Shown: positions 16,530-25,735, counted from the stretch's first letter. The stretch is DNA of 37,488 bases from Elusimicrobiota bacterium (GCA_016234365.1 JACRER010000030.1:1-37488); one strand, 5' to 3'. Translations and numbers: made by a program. The notes: a model not told the origin generated them from the sequence alone.

Positions 16530-16556
16530 GGTTGGCGTGTCGAAACTCGGCATAAA

Positions 16557-17768
16557 ATGAAAGCACGCTGCGCCATTTCCGCTCTTCTGTTCGCCCTGCT
16601 CGCGGCGTTGACGCCGCCTGCCCGGGCTTACGTGCTTTCCGGTCTGGATGTGGCCGGCGCCGGGGATTTTTATATTTTCGAAGGCAAGCGCGCCGGGCTC
16701 ATAACCAACCAGACCGGGATGAACCGGGCGGGCCGCAGCGGCGTGGACGCCATGTTCGGCTCCGGTAAGGTAAAGCTCAAGGCCATCTTCAGCCCGGAGC
16801 ATGGCTTCCGCGGCAACGCCGCCGACGGGGAGATAATTTCAAATTCCACCGACCCGGTAACCGGCCTTCCTATCTACAGCCTTTACGGTAAGACGCGCCG
16901 GCCCACGGCGGCCATGCTGGCCGGCCTGGATGTGCTGGTCTTCGATATCCAGGACGTAGGCGCGCGCTTCTACACCTACCTTACCACCATGGCCCTCTGC
17001 ATGGAGGAGGCCGCCAAACTGCACATCCCCTTCGTGGTGCTGGACCGCCCCAACCCGTTGGGCGGGGACGTGATGGAGGGGCCGCTGCTGTCCCCGGCCG
17101 TACAGGATTTTACCGGGTATTTCCCGGTCCCGGTGCGCCATGGCATGACGGCCGGAGAGGTTGCCTTGCTGCACAAGGATGTCAGGAAGCTCGACCTGGA
17201 CCTGACCGTGATAAAGGCGCGCGGTTGGGGCCGCGCGGATTATTACGACGCCACCGGCCTGGCATGGGTGAATCCGTCGCCTAATATCCGCGGTCTCGAC
17301 GCGGCTATAATGTACCCGGGCATAGGCGGCTTCGAAGCCACCAATATGTCCGTGGGGCGCGGCACCGACGCGCCGTTCCTGTGGTTCGGGGCTCCCTGGC
17401 TGGACGCGGACAGGCTGATAAACCTGCTGGCCGCCTCCGGCCTGGAAGGCGTGGCTTTCCACAGGGAGGATAAAACGCCGTCCCTGGATATTTACGCCGG
17501 GAAGTTATGCCGCGGCGTGCGTATGGAAATAACCGACAAGGCCGCCGTCCGCCCCGTTGAGATCTTTGTGCGGGCTGTCTGCGCGCTGCGGGATAAACGC
17601 TACTACGCGGATTTCAGGGTCAGGGAAGAAGAGATGCGGCTCACCGCTGGGAACAACGTTTACAAGGCCGTTTTTGAATCAAAGGACCCGGTGGAAGATA
17701 TCGTCCGCGACTTCCGCGCGCAGGTCCAGCGGTTCGCGCAGACCAGGCAGAAGTACCTGCTGTACTGA
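16557..17768 (+). CDS. namZ: Exo-beta-N-acetylmuramidase NamZ (DUF1343 family)
   Basis: A 403-residue protein with a signal peptide (residues 1-22, ends PARA). It then follows the DUF1343/NamZ pattern closely: ITNQTG, IFSPEHGFRG, DGLPIYSLYG-like GLPIYSLYGKTRRP, VFDIQDVGARFYTY and VLDRPNPLGG. NamZ enzymes remove terminal MurNAc from peptidoglycan fragments during cell-wall recycling or scavenging. Export to the periplasm fits that role, and it follows a peptidoglycan synthase. The ATG at 16557 gives the signal peptide directly; no Shine-Dalgarno sequence is visible, and a CATAAA abuts the ATG. It ends at a strong bidirectional terminator. Confidence 0.88.
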   Translation: MKARCAISALLFALLAALTPPARAYVLSGLDVAGAGDFYIFEGKRAGLITNQTGMNRAGRSGVDAMFGSGKVKLKAIFSPEHGFRGNAADGEIISNSTDPVTGLPIYSLYGKTRRPTAAMLAGLDVLVFDIQDVGARFYTYLTTMALCMEEAAKLHIPFVVLDRPNPLGGDVMEGPLLSPAVQDFTGYFPVPVRHGMTAGEVALLHKDVRKLDLDLTVIKARGWGRADYYDATGLAWVNPSPNIRGLDAAIMYPGIGGFEATNMSVGRGTDAPFLWFGAPWLDADRLINLLAASGLEGVAFHREDKTPSLDIYAGKLCRGVRMEITDKAAVRPVEIFVRAVCALRDKRYYADFRVREEEMRLTAGNNVYKAVFESKDPVEDIVRDFRAQVQRFAQTRQKYLLY

Positions 17769-17785
17769 ACGGCTGAAAATAAGAA

Positions 17786-17821
17786 GGCCCGGGCTTGTGA
17801 AAGTCCGGGCCATTTTTTTTT
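17786..17821. terminator. Strong bidirectional terminator between namZ and alr
   Basis: GGCCCGG (17786-17792) pairs with CCGGGCC (17805-17811), followed by A and nine T on the plus strand. On the minus strand the stem is followed by TTCTTATTTT, so it can also stop alr transcription. Confidence 0.9.
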
Positions 17822-17843
17822 GAGTTGGGAGATCCCCGGGCGG

Positions 17844-18917
17844 TTATTTGTAGACGCGGGGGAGGTTGGCGTTGGCGGCGGTGCGGCGCACGTGCAGGGC
17901 CACCGGCGTGCCTGTGCGCGCTTCGGGGATGCCGGTGACGTCCAGCAGCGTGTGGACTATGCCGGTCTTGCCGGTGAAATACGCCCGCTTGCCGTCGATG
18001 AGCCCCCAGTAGCGGAAGCCCGAGGTGATGCGGATCTGGCCTTCGGTGGGTTCCATGGTGAGGCCGTCGGAGTAGCCGGCGGGGATGGTGGCCAGGCGCA
18101 TATCCTGCGGCGCGGTGAATTCCGCCGAGTAGCCCAGCGATTCGCCTTTCCTGACGTTGCGGATGGAAATTATCCTGGCGTAGAATTGCCAGGGGCGGCC
18201 GAGGCCCGGCAGCGGCGGCCCCTGCTTTTTCTTTTTGTAAACGTCCGTAGGGTAAATGCCGTACATCAGGTTGCCGGCGCGCACCATATCCAGCTGCCAG
18301 CGCGGCATGTCGCAGAGGATGGAACTGTTGGCGGCGTGCGCCTTGAGACCCGGCGCCAGCGCGCGCAGTTGCGCGGCCAGCGCGCTGAAAGAGGAGAGCT
18401 TCTCTTCGGCTTCGGTCATGTTCTGCGCCGGGCGGTAGGCCAGGTGCGCGGACAGCCAGCCCGGCCGCGCCTTGCCGAATTTAAGAGCTTTGCGCATGAA
18501 CGCGGCGGCTTCGCCGGGCTTTATGCCCCAGCGGCCCAGGCCCAGGTCTATGTCCAGGTGGTAGCGCAGCGGTCTTTTGGCGGCGCGGTCCAGCGCCTTT
18601 ATGAACGAAAGGGAGTCGGCCGTGGGGGTAAGGCCGTTCTTTACTATCAGCCGCGCCTCTTCCGGCAGGGAAGGGGCGAGCAGGTGGATGGCGGCCCTCG
18701 GGAGTTTCGCGCGCAGGGCCGCGCCTTCTTCGGCGGTCAGCACGCCCAGGCAATTGGCCCCGGCCTTCAGCGCCGCGCGCGAAACTGCCGCCGCGCCGTG
18801 GCCGTAGCCGTCGGCTTTCACCACGGCCATCAGGGCCGTGCCCGGCTCGAGGGCTTTCTTTATGGCCTTTACGTTGCCGGCCAGCGTCTTTAAATCTATC
18901 TCAACCCATTTCAGCAT
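17844..18917 (-). CDS. alr: Alanine racemase
   Basis: A 357-residue PLP enzyme making D-alanine for the cell wall. The PLP lysine is Lys34 in VVKADGYGHG. MVRAGNLMYGIYP matches the family's R-x-G-x-x-x-YG motif. LGYSAEF holds the second catalytic Tyr, followed by IPAGYSDGLT. Length is typical. The ATG at 18915-18917 is chosen because family members start with a short strand just before W-x-E-I-D; an upstream GTG at 18929 would add four residues. It is divergent from mfd, with overlapping promoter elements between them, and supplies the substrate of ddl at 6828-7907. Confidence 0.93.
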   Translation of the reverse strand: MLKWVEIDLKTLAGNVKAIKKALEPGTALMAVVKADGYGHGAAAVSRAALKAGANCLGVLTAEEGAALRAKLPRAAIHLLAPSLPEEARLIVKNGLTPTADSLSFIKALDRAAKRPLRYHLDIDLGLGRWGIKPGEAAAFMRKALKFGKARPGWLSAHLAYRPAQNMTEAEEKLSSFSALAAQLRALAPGLKAHAANSSILCDMPRWQLDMVRAGNLMYGIYPTDVYKKKKQGPPLPGLGRPWQFYARIISIRNVRKGESLGYSAEFTAPQDMRLATIPAGYSDGLTMEPTEGQIRITSGFRYWGLIDGKRAYFTGKTGIVHTLLDVTGIPEARTGTPVALHVRRTAANANLPRVYK

Positions 18918-18950
18918 AATCAGGCGCACGGTTCCCCGGCGCCTGCCAAA

Positions 18951-18960
18951 ATTATATCAT
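18951..18960. promoter_or_regulatory. Overlapping divergent -10 elements of alr and mfd
   Basis: The ten bases ATTATATCAT hold TATAAT on the minus strand (18951-18956, toward alr) and TATCAT on the plus strand (18955-18960, toward mfd, eight bases before its ATG). Neither has a convincing -35. Because they overlap, RNA polymerase could occupy only one at a time. Confidence 0.5.
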
Positions 18961-18968
18961 TAACCTGA

Positions 18969-21900
18969 ATGGACGCCTTCGTTAAGGGCACCCCGAACAT
19001 AAGCGCCAAGGCCTGGTTCGCGCTGAAGGCCTATAGCGGCGCCCCCTCATGCCTGCTCGTGGCCGCTTCCGGCGAAGAAACCCTCTCCTCCTGGCAGCAC
19101 GCTTTTAAGTCCCTCGCGGGCCTTATGAAGGGCCTGCCGCCTTTCGAGGTCTGCCTGTGGGGCGGGGACAGGTCGGAACGGGCCCGCGCCATGCGCGCGC
19201 TGTATTCGCCGGAGCCGGGCAGGAATTATATCCACGTAGCTTCCCCCGAGGCGCTGTCGGAGCCGTTGGTGGACGGCGGCGTTTACGCCGGGCTGCGCTT
19301 CTCTTTCAGGCAGGGTTACGATTACGAACGCCCCGCGGTGCTGGACCGCTTCATAAAGGCCGGCTACGAACGGGTTTCGTTCGTGGAAGAAAAGGGCCAG
19401 TTCGCCGCGCGCGGTTCCGTGGTGGATTTTTACGCGCCCGGCGCGGAAAAGCCGGCGCGCCTGTTCTTCTCCGACAAAAAGCTCGACAGCATCCGCTGGT
19501 TCGAGATAGATACGCAGCATACTTCCGAATTCCTTCTGACTTTCGACGTGCCGCCCAATATTTTCAGCGGCACCGGCCGCCCGCTGCCGTCCTTCGCGGA
19601 TAAAAGCTGGAAAATATTCCTGGACGCCGTCCCTCTGGAAGGCGCGGGGGAACCCGGCGGCAAGACGTTCGTTTTTGGCGGACCGGGGGCCTCCGAAGGC
19701 GCCGAGGATTTTGGGGCCGTTTCCAACCTTAATTTTAATTCCGACATCGCCCTGCTGGCGGGGGAACTGCGCCGCCTCAAAAGAGCCGGCATCGACACCA
19801 CGCTTTTCTGCATCAACCGCGGCGAGACCGAGCGCCTGGCGGAATCCCTGGCCGACGCCGGCGCGGGCGGGCTGGTGGCCATCGCCACCGGCTATATAGA
19901 GGAAGGCTTCGTCCACGCGGCGTCCAGGACCGCGGTTATAACCTCTTCCGAACTTTTCCGCCGCCGTTACCGCTTCGACCCCGCTTCCATAAAACCCAAG
20001 AACAAGTTCTTCAAGTGGACCGACCTGAAGGCGGGGGATTTTATCGTGCACGAGGATTACGGCGTGGGCCGCTACCTCGGCATTAAAAAGGCTTTTTTCC
20101 GCAACGCCTACGGCGAGCAGGTGGAGGATTCCGACTGCCTGTACCTGGAATACGCGCGCGGCGACAAGTTGCTGGTGCCGCTGCACGACTTCAGCCGCGT
20201 GCAGAAATATATAAGCTCCGAGGGCAAAGCGCCCCGCCTGTCCCACATGGACACCAAGACCTGGACCGAGATGAAGACCAGGGTAAAGGCGGAGGTGGAG
20301 GTGCTGGCGCTGGACATCCTCAAACTCGAGGCCGAACGCGCCGCGCTCAAGACCGCGGCCCTGCCGCACGGCGGCCACCTGGAGGAGGAGTTCGGCGCGT
20401 CGTTCCCGTTCGACGAGACGCCGGACCAGGCCCGCGCCATCGCCGAAGTGCTGGCCGACCTTGAAAAAGAACTGCCCATGAACCGGCTGGTGGCCGGCGA
20501 CGTGGGGTTTGGCAAGACCGAGGTGGCCATGCGCGCCGCCATGCGCGCGGTGGCCAACGGCAAGCAGGCGGCGGTGCTGGTACCCACCACCATCCTCGCC
20601 GACCAGCATTTCCGCAATTTCTCCAAGCGGTTCGCAGGTTTCCCCGTTAATATCCGCGTGATCTCCCGCTTTGTGCCGCCGGCGGAACAGAAGAAAATAC
20701 TTAAAGACCTGGCCGCCGGCAAGGTGGACATCATAGTGGGCACGCACCGCCTGCTGCAGGCTGACGTGGAGTTTGCCGCGCTGGGCGTGATGATAGCCGA
20801 CGAGGAGCACCGCTTCGGCGTGAAGGACAAGGATAAGATCAAGGCGGCCGCCAAGGGCGTGCATTGCCTCCTGATGAGCGCTACGCCCATCCCGCGCACG
20901 CTTTACCAGTCGCTGTCCTCGCTTAAGTCCATGTCGGTTATCGAAAGCGCGCCGGTGGGCCGGCAGGCCATCTCCACTTTTGTGCGGCCGTTCACGGAAA
21001 AAAGCGCTGCCGAAGCCGTTACCTACGAGCTGGCCCGCGGCGGGCAGGTTTACTACGTGCACAACCGCGTGGAGACCATAGACAGCCGCCGCGCCTACCT
21101 GCAGAAACTGATGCCGGAGCTGCGCATAGCCGTGATACACGGCCAGATGAAGGCCGAAGCCGTTGAAAAGCAGATGTGGGATTTTTTGAACCGCAAATAC
21201 GACGTGCTGATGGCCACCACTATAATAGAGTCCGGCCTGGACATTCCCAGCGTGAACACGCTGATAGTGGAGAACGCGCACGAAATGGGCCTGGCCCAGC
21301 TTTACCAGCTGCGCGGGCGCATTGGCCGCGAAAAGCAGAAAGCCTATTGTTTCCTTTACTTCCCCAACTGGATGAAGAAGGGCGCGCATAAGCTCATGAA
21401 GAAGGCCGAGCTGATAAGCGCCGGCGCCGAAGAGGATAAAAAAGAGATCAGCGAGGACGCGGTGCGGCGACTCTCCGCGCTGGAGGAATTCACGGAGCTG
21501 GGCAGCGGCTTCCGCCTGGCCATGCGCGACCTGGAAATCCGCGGCGCGGGCGAACTGCTGGGCGTGCGCCAGCACGGCTTCATAAATTCCATCGGCCTCG
21601 AAATGTATATAAAGCTCCTCAACGGCGAGATAGACCGCATAAAAGGCCGCGCGGGCGCGGCCGAACTGCCGGAGCCCAAGATGGACCTGCTGCTGCCGGC
21701 CTTCATCCCCGAGGATTACGTGGGCGACGACATGGAGCGCCTGAATTTCTACAAAAAGCTGCTTAACGCCAAAGAGGCGGAACTGGACGCCGTGATAAAG
21801 GGCTTCGAGGATATTTCCGGGCCGGCCCCGGCGCCGCTGAAGAACCTGGTGCAGATAATCCGCCTGAAGAAAGCGCTGGCGCGCAAGTCCGTGCGCTCCG

Positions 21901-22106
21901 TCACCCAGAAGGAATCGGACCTGGAGATACTTTTCATGCCGGGGGCCGCGGTGCCGCCGGCCGCCATAGCCGGCTGGCGCAAAGCCTTTGGCGACCGCCT
22001 TTCCTTCCTGCCTTCCAAGTCGGGGGACGGCATCCGCATAACCGCCGTGGACGACCCGCTGGCCGAAGTGGCCGCGGCCGCGGCTGCCCTTGGCTCGCGG
22101 GCCTGA
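18969..22106 (+). CDS. mfd: Transcription-repair coupling factor Mfd
   Basis: A 1045-residue ATP-dependent DNA translocase that removes stalled RNA polymerase and recruits UvrA to damage. N-terminal UvrB-like modules come first (about 1-330). The RNA-polymerase interacting CarD-like domain starts at GDFIVHEDYGVGRYLG (about 355). The helicase core has Walker A GDVGFGKTE with Lys516 and Walker B DEEH at 611-614. LMSATPIPRTL is motif III, and a GRIGR-type motif VI follows near residue 780. The C-terminal TRCF domain is present. It is about 100 residues shorter than E. coli Mfd, mostly in the N-terminal part. The ATG has no ribosome site. It is followed by an adenylate cyclase 21 bases on. Confidence 0.95.
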   Translation: MDAFVKGTPNISAKAWFALKAYSGAPSCLLVAASGEETLSSWQHAFKSLAGLMKGLPPFEVCLWGGDRSERARAMRALYSPEPGRNYIHVASPEALSEPLVDGGVYAGLRFSFRQGYDYERPAVLDRFIKAGYERVSFVEEKGQFAARGSVVDFYAPGAEKPARLFFSDKKLDSIRWFEIDTQHTSEFLLTFDVPPNIFSGTGRPLPSFADKSWKIFLDAVPLEGAGEPGGKTFVFGGPGASEGAEDFGAVSNLNFNSDIALLAGELRRLKRAGIDTTLFCINRGETERLAESLADAGAGGLVAIATGYIEEGFVHAASRTAVITSSELFRRRYRFDPASIKPKNKFFKWTDLKAGDFIVHEDYGVGRYLGIKKAFFRNAYGEQVEDSDCLYLEYARGDKLLVPLHDFSRVQKYISSEGKAPRLSHMDTKTWTEMKTRVKAEVEVLALDILKLEAERAALKTAALPHGGHLEEEFGASFPFDETPDQARAIAEVLADLEKELPMNRLVAGDVGFGKTEVAMRAAMRAVANGKQAAVLVPTTILADQHFRNFSKRFAGFPVNIRVISRFVPPAEQKKILKDLAAGKVDIIVGTHRLLQADVEFAALGVMIADEEHRFGVKDKDKIKAAAKGVHCLLMSATPIPRTLYQSLSSLKSMSVIESAPVGRQAISTFVRPFTEKSAAEAVTYELARGGQVYYVHNRVETIDSRRAYLQKLMPELRIAVIHGQMKAEAVEKQMWDFLNRKYDVLMATTIIESGLDIPSVNTLIVENAHEMGLAQLYQLRGRIGREKQKAYCFLYFPNWMKKGAHKLMKKAELISAGAEEDKKEISEDAVRRLSALEEFTELGSGFRLAMRDLEIRGAGELLGVRQHGFINSIGLEMYIKLLNGEIDRIKGRAGAAELPEPKMDLLLPAFIPEDYVGDDMERLNFYKKLLNAKEAELDAVIKGFEDISGPAPAPLKNLVQIIRLKKALARKSVRSVTQKESDLEILFMPGAAVPPAAIAGWRKAFGDRLSFLPSKSGDGIRITAVDDPLAEVAAAAAALGSRA

Positions 22107-22127
22107 CGCGGGAAACGAAGAACAACT

Positions 22128-23846
22128 ATGACAAAACTCGCTTATCTCTGGGACAAGTTCAAGAAGCTGCATCTCGGGCTCTATATCCTTTTTTCCCTAA
22201 TGGTGGCCTTCGGAAGCACCACCGCGGTCTTTTTTGAAAGGTATTCTTTGGTGGACTTCGGCCTTTTCAAGACCGAGCTGCAGCACTTTACCGACGCCCA
22301 GGCTAAAGGCGCCAAATACGCGCCCGCACAGGCCGTGTGGGTGCGCATCTTTAAGCCGGTGAACGTTGAAAAGACGGTGAAGACCAGGTATGTGAACGGG
22401 AAGGCCGTTAAAGAAGACGCCTACTCCAGCAATAAGGGGACCGGGGACCTGTACTTCCTGTTCCTGCTGCTCTGGCTCTGGCCGCTGTACCGGCATTACT
22501 TTTCCCAAAAGCCTCAGGACATGGCCCGCATAGAGCGGCGTATCATAGATCTCCCGCTGGTGGTTTTTGCCATGGGCTGGGTGATAGCGCTGCAGCGCTA
22601 CGCCGAGAGCGTCCTCTCCTATACTTCGCAGTACGGGCCCGTGTCGCTGCGCACGCACCTGATCTTCGCCGTGTCTTCTCTCATCTTCGGCACTTTCGTG
22701 AGCTACCTGAACCTGGAACTCACCGGGCTCTATATCCGCCGGTACATCGCCAGGCCTTTCTTCCTGGCCAACAATCCCTATGGCCTCAAGCGCGGCCTGG
22801 CAGTGAGCCTTACCATGCGCTACGCGCTGATGGTCTTTTCGTTGGCCATGGTGCCGCTGCTCCTGGCGCTGTACGTGCCGGTATTCTCCAGCCTGGACCT
22901 GTTCTCCCGGCTTTTCTCCTCGCACGGCGAGAACCTGGAATGGGCCCTCGCCTACGAGAACATCCGCGTGTTCCTCCCCGTCCTGGTGGTGGCCCTGCTG
23001 ACCGGCTTCCTCCTGGTGTTCCAGGGGGTCTCCATCCTGCTTTACCGTTCCAACGTGCAGACGCCGGTGAGCGCGCTGGTGCGCCGCATGAAGGCCGTGG
23101 CGGCCGGCGACTTCGACTGCAAGACCTCCGTGCTCTACGCGGACGAACTGGGGCAGCTCAAGGGCCATTTCAACATGATGCTCGACGGCCTGGTGGAGCG
23201 CGACAAGATAAAGGACACCTTCGGCCGCTACGTGTCCATGGAGATAGCCGAAAAGATCATGAAGAGCGGCCGTGTGAACCTGTCCGGAGAGGAGATCCAG
23301 GCCACGGTGCTGTTCTCCGACATCCGCGGTTTCACCCCGCTGAGCGAGAAGCTGCCGCCGGTGGAACTTATCCGCTTCCTCAACGATTACTTCACCTATA
23401 TCACCGGGCCTATAACGGCGAACAAAGGCGTCATAAACAAGTTCATCGGCGACGCCGTCATGGCCATCTTCTCGCCGGTGTTCGGCGTGGAAGACCACCA
23501 CGAGGCGGCGGTGCGGGCGGCGCTGGGCATGCGCGACGCCTTAAAGGACTTTAACGCGCGGGGCAAATACCCGGAGGTTTTCTTCGGGGTGGGCGTGCAC
23601 AGCGGAGGCCTGGTGGCGGGCAACGTGGGCACCGAGGCGCGGCTGGAGTACACCGTGCTGGGCGACACCGTGAACGTTGCCTCGCGCATCGAAAGCCAGA
23701 CCAAGGAGGCCGGCGCGCAGATCCTGCTGAGCGAAGCCGCGGTGCGGGGCCTGGACCGGGCTAAATTCCCCGGCGTGAATTTTACGGAATGCGCGCCCGT
23801 GCTGATGAAGGGCAAATCCGCCCCCATGGTGCTCTACAAGGTGTAG
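22128..23846 (+). CDS. Membrane-bound class III adenylate cyclase
   Basis: A 572-residue protein. The N-terminal 300 residues hold about six hydrophobic segments. A HAMP-like linker follows at about 318-370. The catalytic domain has both metal Asp residues: Asp398 in FSDIRGFT and Asp442 in IGDAVMAIFS. The purine-specifying pair is Lys438 and Asp513, which favours ATP over GTP, and the transition-state residues are Asn516 and Arg520. All key residues are present, so it should be active as a homodimer making cAMP in the cytoplasm. The stimulus sensed by the membrane part is unknown. It probably shares the mfd transcript (21-base gap). Confidence 0.88.
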   Translation: MTKLAYLWDKFKKLHLGLYILFSLMVAFGSTTAVFFERYSLVDFGLFKTELQHFTDAQAKGAKYAPAQAVWVRIFKPVNVEKTVKTRYVNGKAVKEDAYSSNKGTGDLYFLFLLLWLWPLYRHYFSQKPQDMARIERRIIDLPLVVFAMGWVIALQRYAESVLSYTSQYGPVSLRTHLIFAVSSLIFGTFVSYLNLELTGLYIRRYIARPFFLANNPYGLKRGLAVSLTMRYALMVFSLAMVPLLLALYVPVFSSLDLFSRLFSSHGENLEWALAYENIRVFLPVLVVALLTGFLLVFQGVSILLYRSNVQTPVSALVRRMKAVAAGDFDCKTSVLYADELGQLKGHFNMMLDGLVERDKIKDTFGRYVSMEIAEKIMKSGRVNLSGEEIQATVLFSDIRGFTPLSEKLPPVELIRFLNDYFTYITGPITANKGVINKFIGDAVMAIFSPVFGVEDHHEAAVRAALGMRDALKDFNARGKYPEVFFGVGVHSGGLVAGNVGTEARLEYTVLGDTVNVASRIESQTKEAGAQILLSEAAVRGLDRAKFPGVNFTECAPVLMKGKSAPMVLYKV

Positions 23847-23915
23847 CGGGCGCCCCCGCATAGGGGAAAAATGGTAAAATATAGCTGTAGTAACGCTCTT
23901 TGAGAACCCTTTAAT

Positions 23916-24263
23916 GGGGGCGAACAGGTTCGACGTTTACTTGTTCTGCAGGATCAGCAGGCCATGGTTGACCAGGCCATGTAAAACAGGGTCAAAAAAA
24001 CAAAAGCCAACTCCAACGAGCTGGCCTGGGCGCACGCCTAAGTGTGCCTCGCTTACAGCCTGTCCGCCTGAGCGGGCTGTCTGCGTTAAATTCAGGCTGC
24101 TGTTCAAGGGGGCGCGCTTCGTCCCGCTTGAGCTTAAGACAAGACGGAGCTGGCCCGTTCCTTGCGGCCCCGGGTTTAGGGCGGGCGAGACAAAGCTGGG
24201 GATAAGCCTGTAGCGGTTCCTGCAAGCGGTAGGCGGACGCGAGTGCGATTCTCGCCGCCTCCA
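23916..24263 (+). ncRNA. ssrA: Transfer-messenger RNA (tmRNA), one-piece
   Basis: The 5' end GGGGGCGAACAGGTTCGACG matches the conserved tmRNA start. The acceptor stem GGGGGCG/CGCCTCC (24256-24262) carries the G3-U70 pair needed for alanine charging, with discriminator A at 24263; CCA is not encoded. The T-arm is GCGAG/CTCGC (24239-24243, 24251-24255) with loop TGCGATT, where position 55 is G instead of the near-universal U. The tag reading frame, ending at TAA 24039-24041, most likely resumes at AAA 23994 and encodes KKTKANSNELAWAHA. The resume codon is inferred by alignment with E. coli (AGTC before GCA). It rescues ribosomes stalled on broken mRNAs. Pseudoknots were not folded. Confidence 0.95.
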
Positions 24264-24269
24264 TACTTT

Positions 24270-24303
24270 AAGCCGGCCTTCGAAAGAGGGCCGGCTTTTA
24301 TTT
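24270..24303 (+). terminator. Terminator of the tmRNA gene
   Basis: AAGCCGGCC (24270-24278) pairs with GGCCGGCTT (24289-24297) and is followed by TTATTT. It starts seven bases after the mature 3' end. Confidence 0.85.
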
Positions 24304-24332
24304 GGGGGCGCCAGGGCTTGGGCTGGAGAAAT

Positions 24333-24361
24333 GTGACAACCGCGCTTATGTTTCCTACAAT
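24333..24361 (+). promoter_or_regulatory. Promoter of the BaiN/HI0933-type flavoprotein gene
   Basis: GTGACA (24333-24338), 17 bases, TACAAT (24356-24361). The ATG at 24370 is eight bases after the -10, so the leader would be about two bases. Confidence 0.55.
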
Positions 24362-24369
24362 TTGACTTC

Positions 24370-25650
24370 ATGCACAAGGACACAACTCCTGCCCGCGGCG
24401 GCGCCGGCATAATAGTGATAGGCGGCGGGCCGGCGGGGCTTATGGCGGCCGGTCGCGCCGCGGAGCTGGGCGCCGCGGTAACGATCCTGGAAAAAAATAC
24501 CCGCCCTGGCCTGAAACTGCTGGTCACCGGCGGGGGCAGGTGCAATGTCACCAACAGCGCCGACTTGAAAGGCCTCATCGCGGCTTTCGGCCCTAACGGT
24601 AAGTTCCTGTACCGGGCGTTCAGCGTGTTCTCCAACGTCAACCTGACCGGTTTTTTAAGATCTTTCGGGGTGCCCACCCGCACCGACCCTGACGGTAAAA
24701 TTTTTCCGGCCGACGACAAAGCGCAGAGCGTGCTGGACGCGCTCCTCTGCTACGCGGGCCGGGGCAAAGCCGCGCTGCGTTACGGCGCGCGGGTTACCGC
24801 CATCCTTCCCTCCGGCGGCAAAGAAGTGCAAGGAGTGGAACTCGAGGACGGTTCCGTGGTGCGCGGGCGCAAGGTCATCATAGCCACCGGCGGGCTGTCC
24901 TACCCCGGCACCGGTTCCACCGGGGACGGCTACGCGCTGGCCAAGCGCTGCGGCCACACCATAGTGCCGCTCCGGCCGGGGCTGACGGCCCTGGAATGCG
25001 ACGAGGTTTTTATAAAAGAGCTGCAGGGCCTGGCGCTGCAGGATGTAGGGATCAAAATATTAGTGAACGGAAAGAAGGCGGCGGCGGACCGGGGGGAGCT
25101 GCTGTTCACCCACTTCGGGGTTTCCGGCCCCAAGCTGCTGGTAATGAGCGGTGCCGCGGTGGACGGGCTGCAGCAGCCCGGCGCCAGGGTGGAACTGTCC
25201 CTTAACCTCAAACCCGGACATACGGCGCAAGAATTGGCCGGCGAGATGCAGGCCTACTTCGCCGCCAACGGCGCCAAACAACTTTCCAGCTATCTTAAAA
25301 CGGCCCTGCCCGCTTCCCTGGCCCCGGTGTTCGAGCGGCGCTGCGGCATAGACCACGTCCGCAAATGCGCGGCCATTACCGGCGCCGAACGGAAAATGCT
25401 GGCGGAACTTTTCGTGGATTTCCGGCTGCGCCTCACCCGGCCCCGCCCCATACAGGAAGCCACCGTCACACGCGGCGGCGTGGCGCTGGGAGAGATAGAC
25501 CCGCAGACCATGGAATCCCGCCTTGTGCGCGGCCTTTATTTCTGCGGCGAAGTGGCCGACCTGGACGGCATTACCGGCGGTTACAACCTGCAGGAAGCGT
25601 TCTCGACCGGCTACCTGGCCGGCCAATCCGCGGCCGCGCGCCAAGTTTAA
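24370..25650 (+). CDS. FAD-dependent oxidoreductase, BaiN/HI0933 family
   Basis: A 426-residue flavoprotein. The dinucleotide-binding motif IVIGGGPAGLMAAGRAA is at about 12-28 and is followed by the family hallmark LLVTGGGRCNVTNS. A second FAD contact, IATGGLSYPGTGSTGDGY, lies near 176-193. The C-terminal FAD-binding stretch is LYFCGEVADLDGITGGYNLQEA. This order and length match the HI0933/BaiN family (also called aminoacetone-oxidase-like). Most members have no proven substrate; BaiN itself reduces bile-acid intermediates in gut clostridia, which should not be carried over here. Cytoplasmic, no signal peptide. It stands alone after tmRNA. Confidence 0.85.
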   Translation: MHKDTTPARGGAGIIVIGGGPAGLMAAGRAAELGAAVTILEKNTRPGLKLLVTGGGRCNVTNSADLKGLIAAFGPNGKFLYRAFSVFSNVNLTGFLRSFGVPTRTDPDGKIFPADDKAQSVLDALLCYAGRGKAALRYGARVTAILPSGGKEVQGVELEDGSVVRGRKVIIATGGLSYPGTGSTGDGYALAKRCGHTIVPLRPGLTALECDEVFIKELQGLALQDVGIKILVNGKKAAADRGELLFTHFGVSGPKLLVMSGAAVDGLQQPGARVELSLNLKPGHTAQELAGEMQAYFAANGAKQLSSYLKTALPASLAPVFERRCGIDHVRKCAAITGAERKMLAELFVDFRLRLTRPRPIQEATVTRGGVALGEIDPQTMESRLVRGLYFCGEVADLDGITGGYNLQEAFSTGYLAGQSAAARQV

Positions 25651-25735
25651 AAATATTTGATGATAATATGAGCCTGGCTTGAGGCTTCTGGTAGCCTCTC
25701 AGGGTATCCTATTAATGTCTCCAGGGGGCGTGATC

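Noticed and set aside
19047-22172. Very long open frame on the minus strand opposite mfd (1041 codons)
   Set aside because: It is a shadow of GC-rich codon usage; the plus strand encodes a clear Mfd with all motifs, and the minus translation has low-complexity His/Gly/Arg composition.
23916-24303. tmRNA gene as an integration site for a mobile element
   Set aside because: No integrase, direct repeat of the 3' end or foreign-looking genes follow; the next gene is an ordinary flavoprotein with its own promoter.
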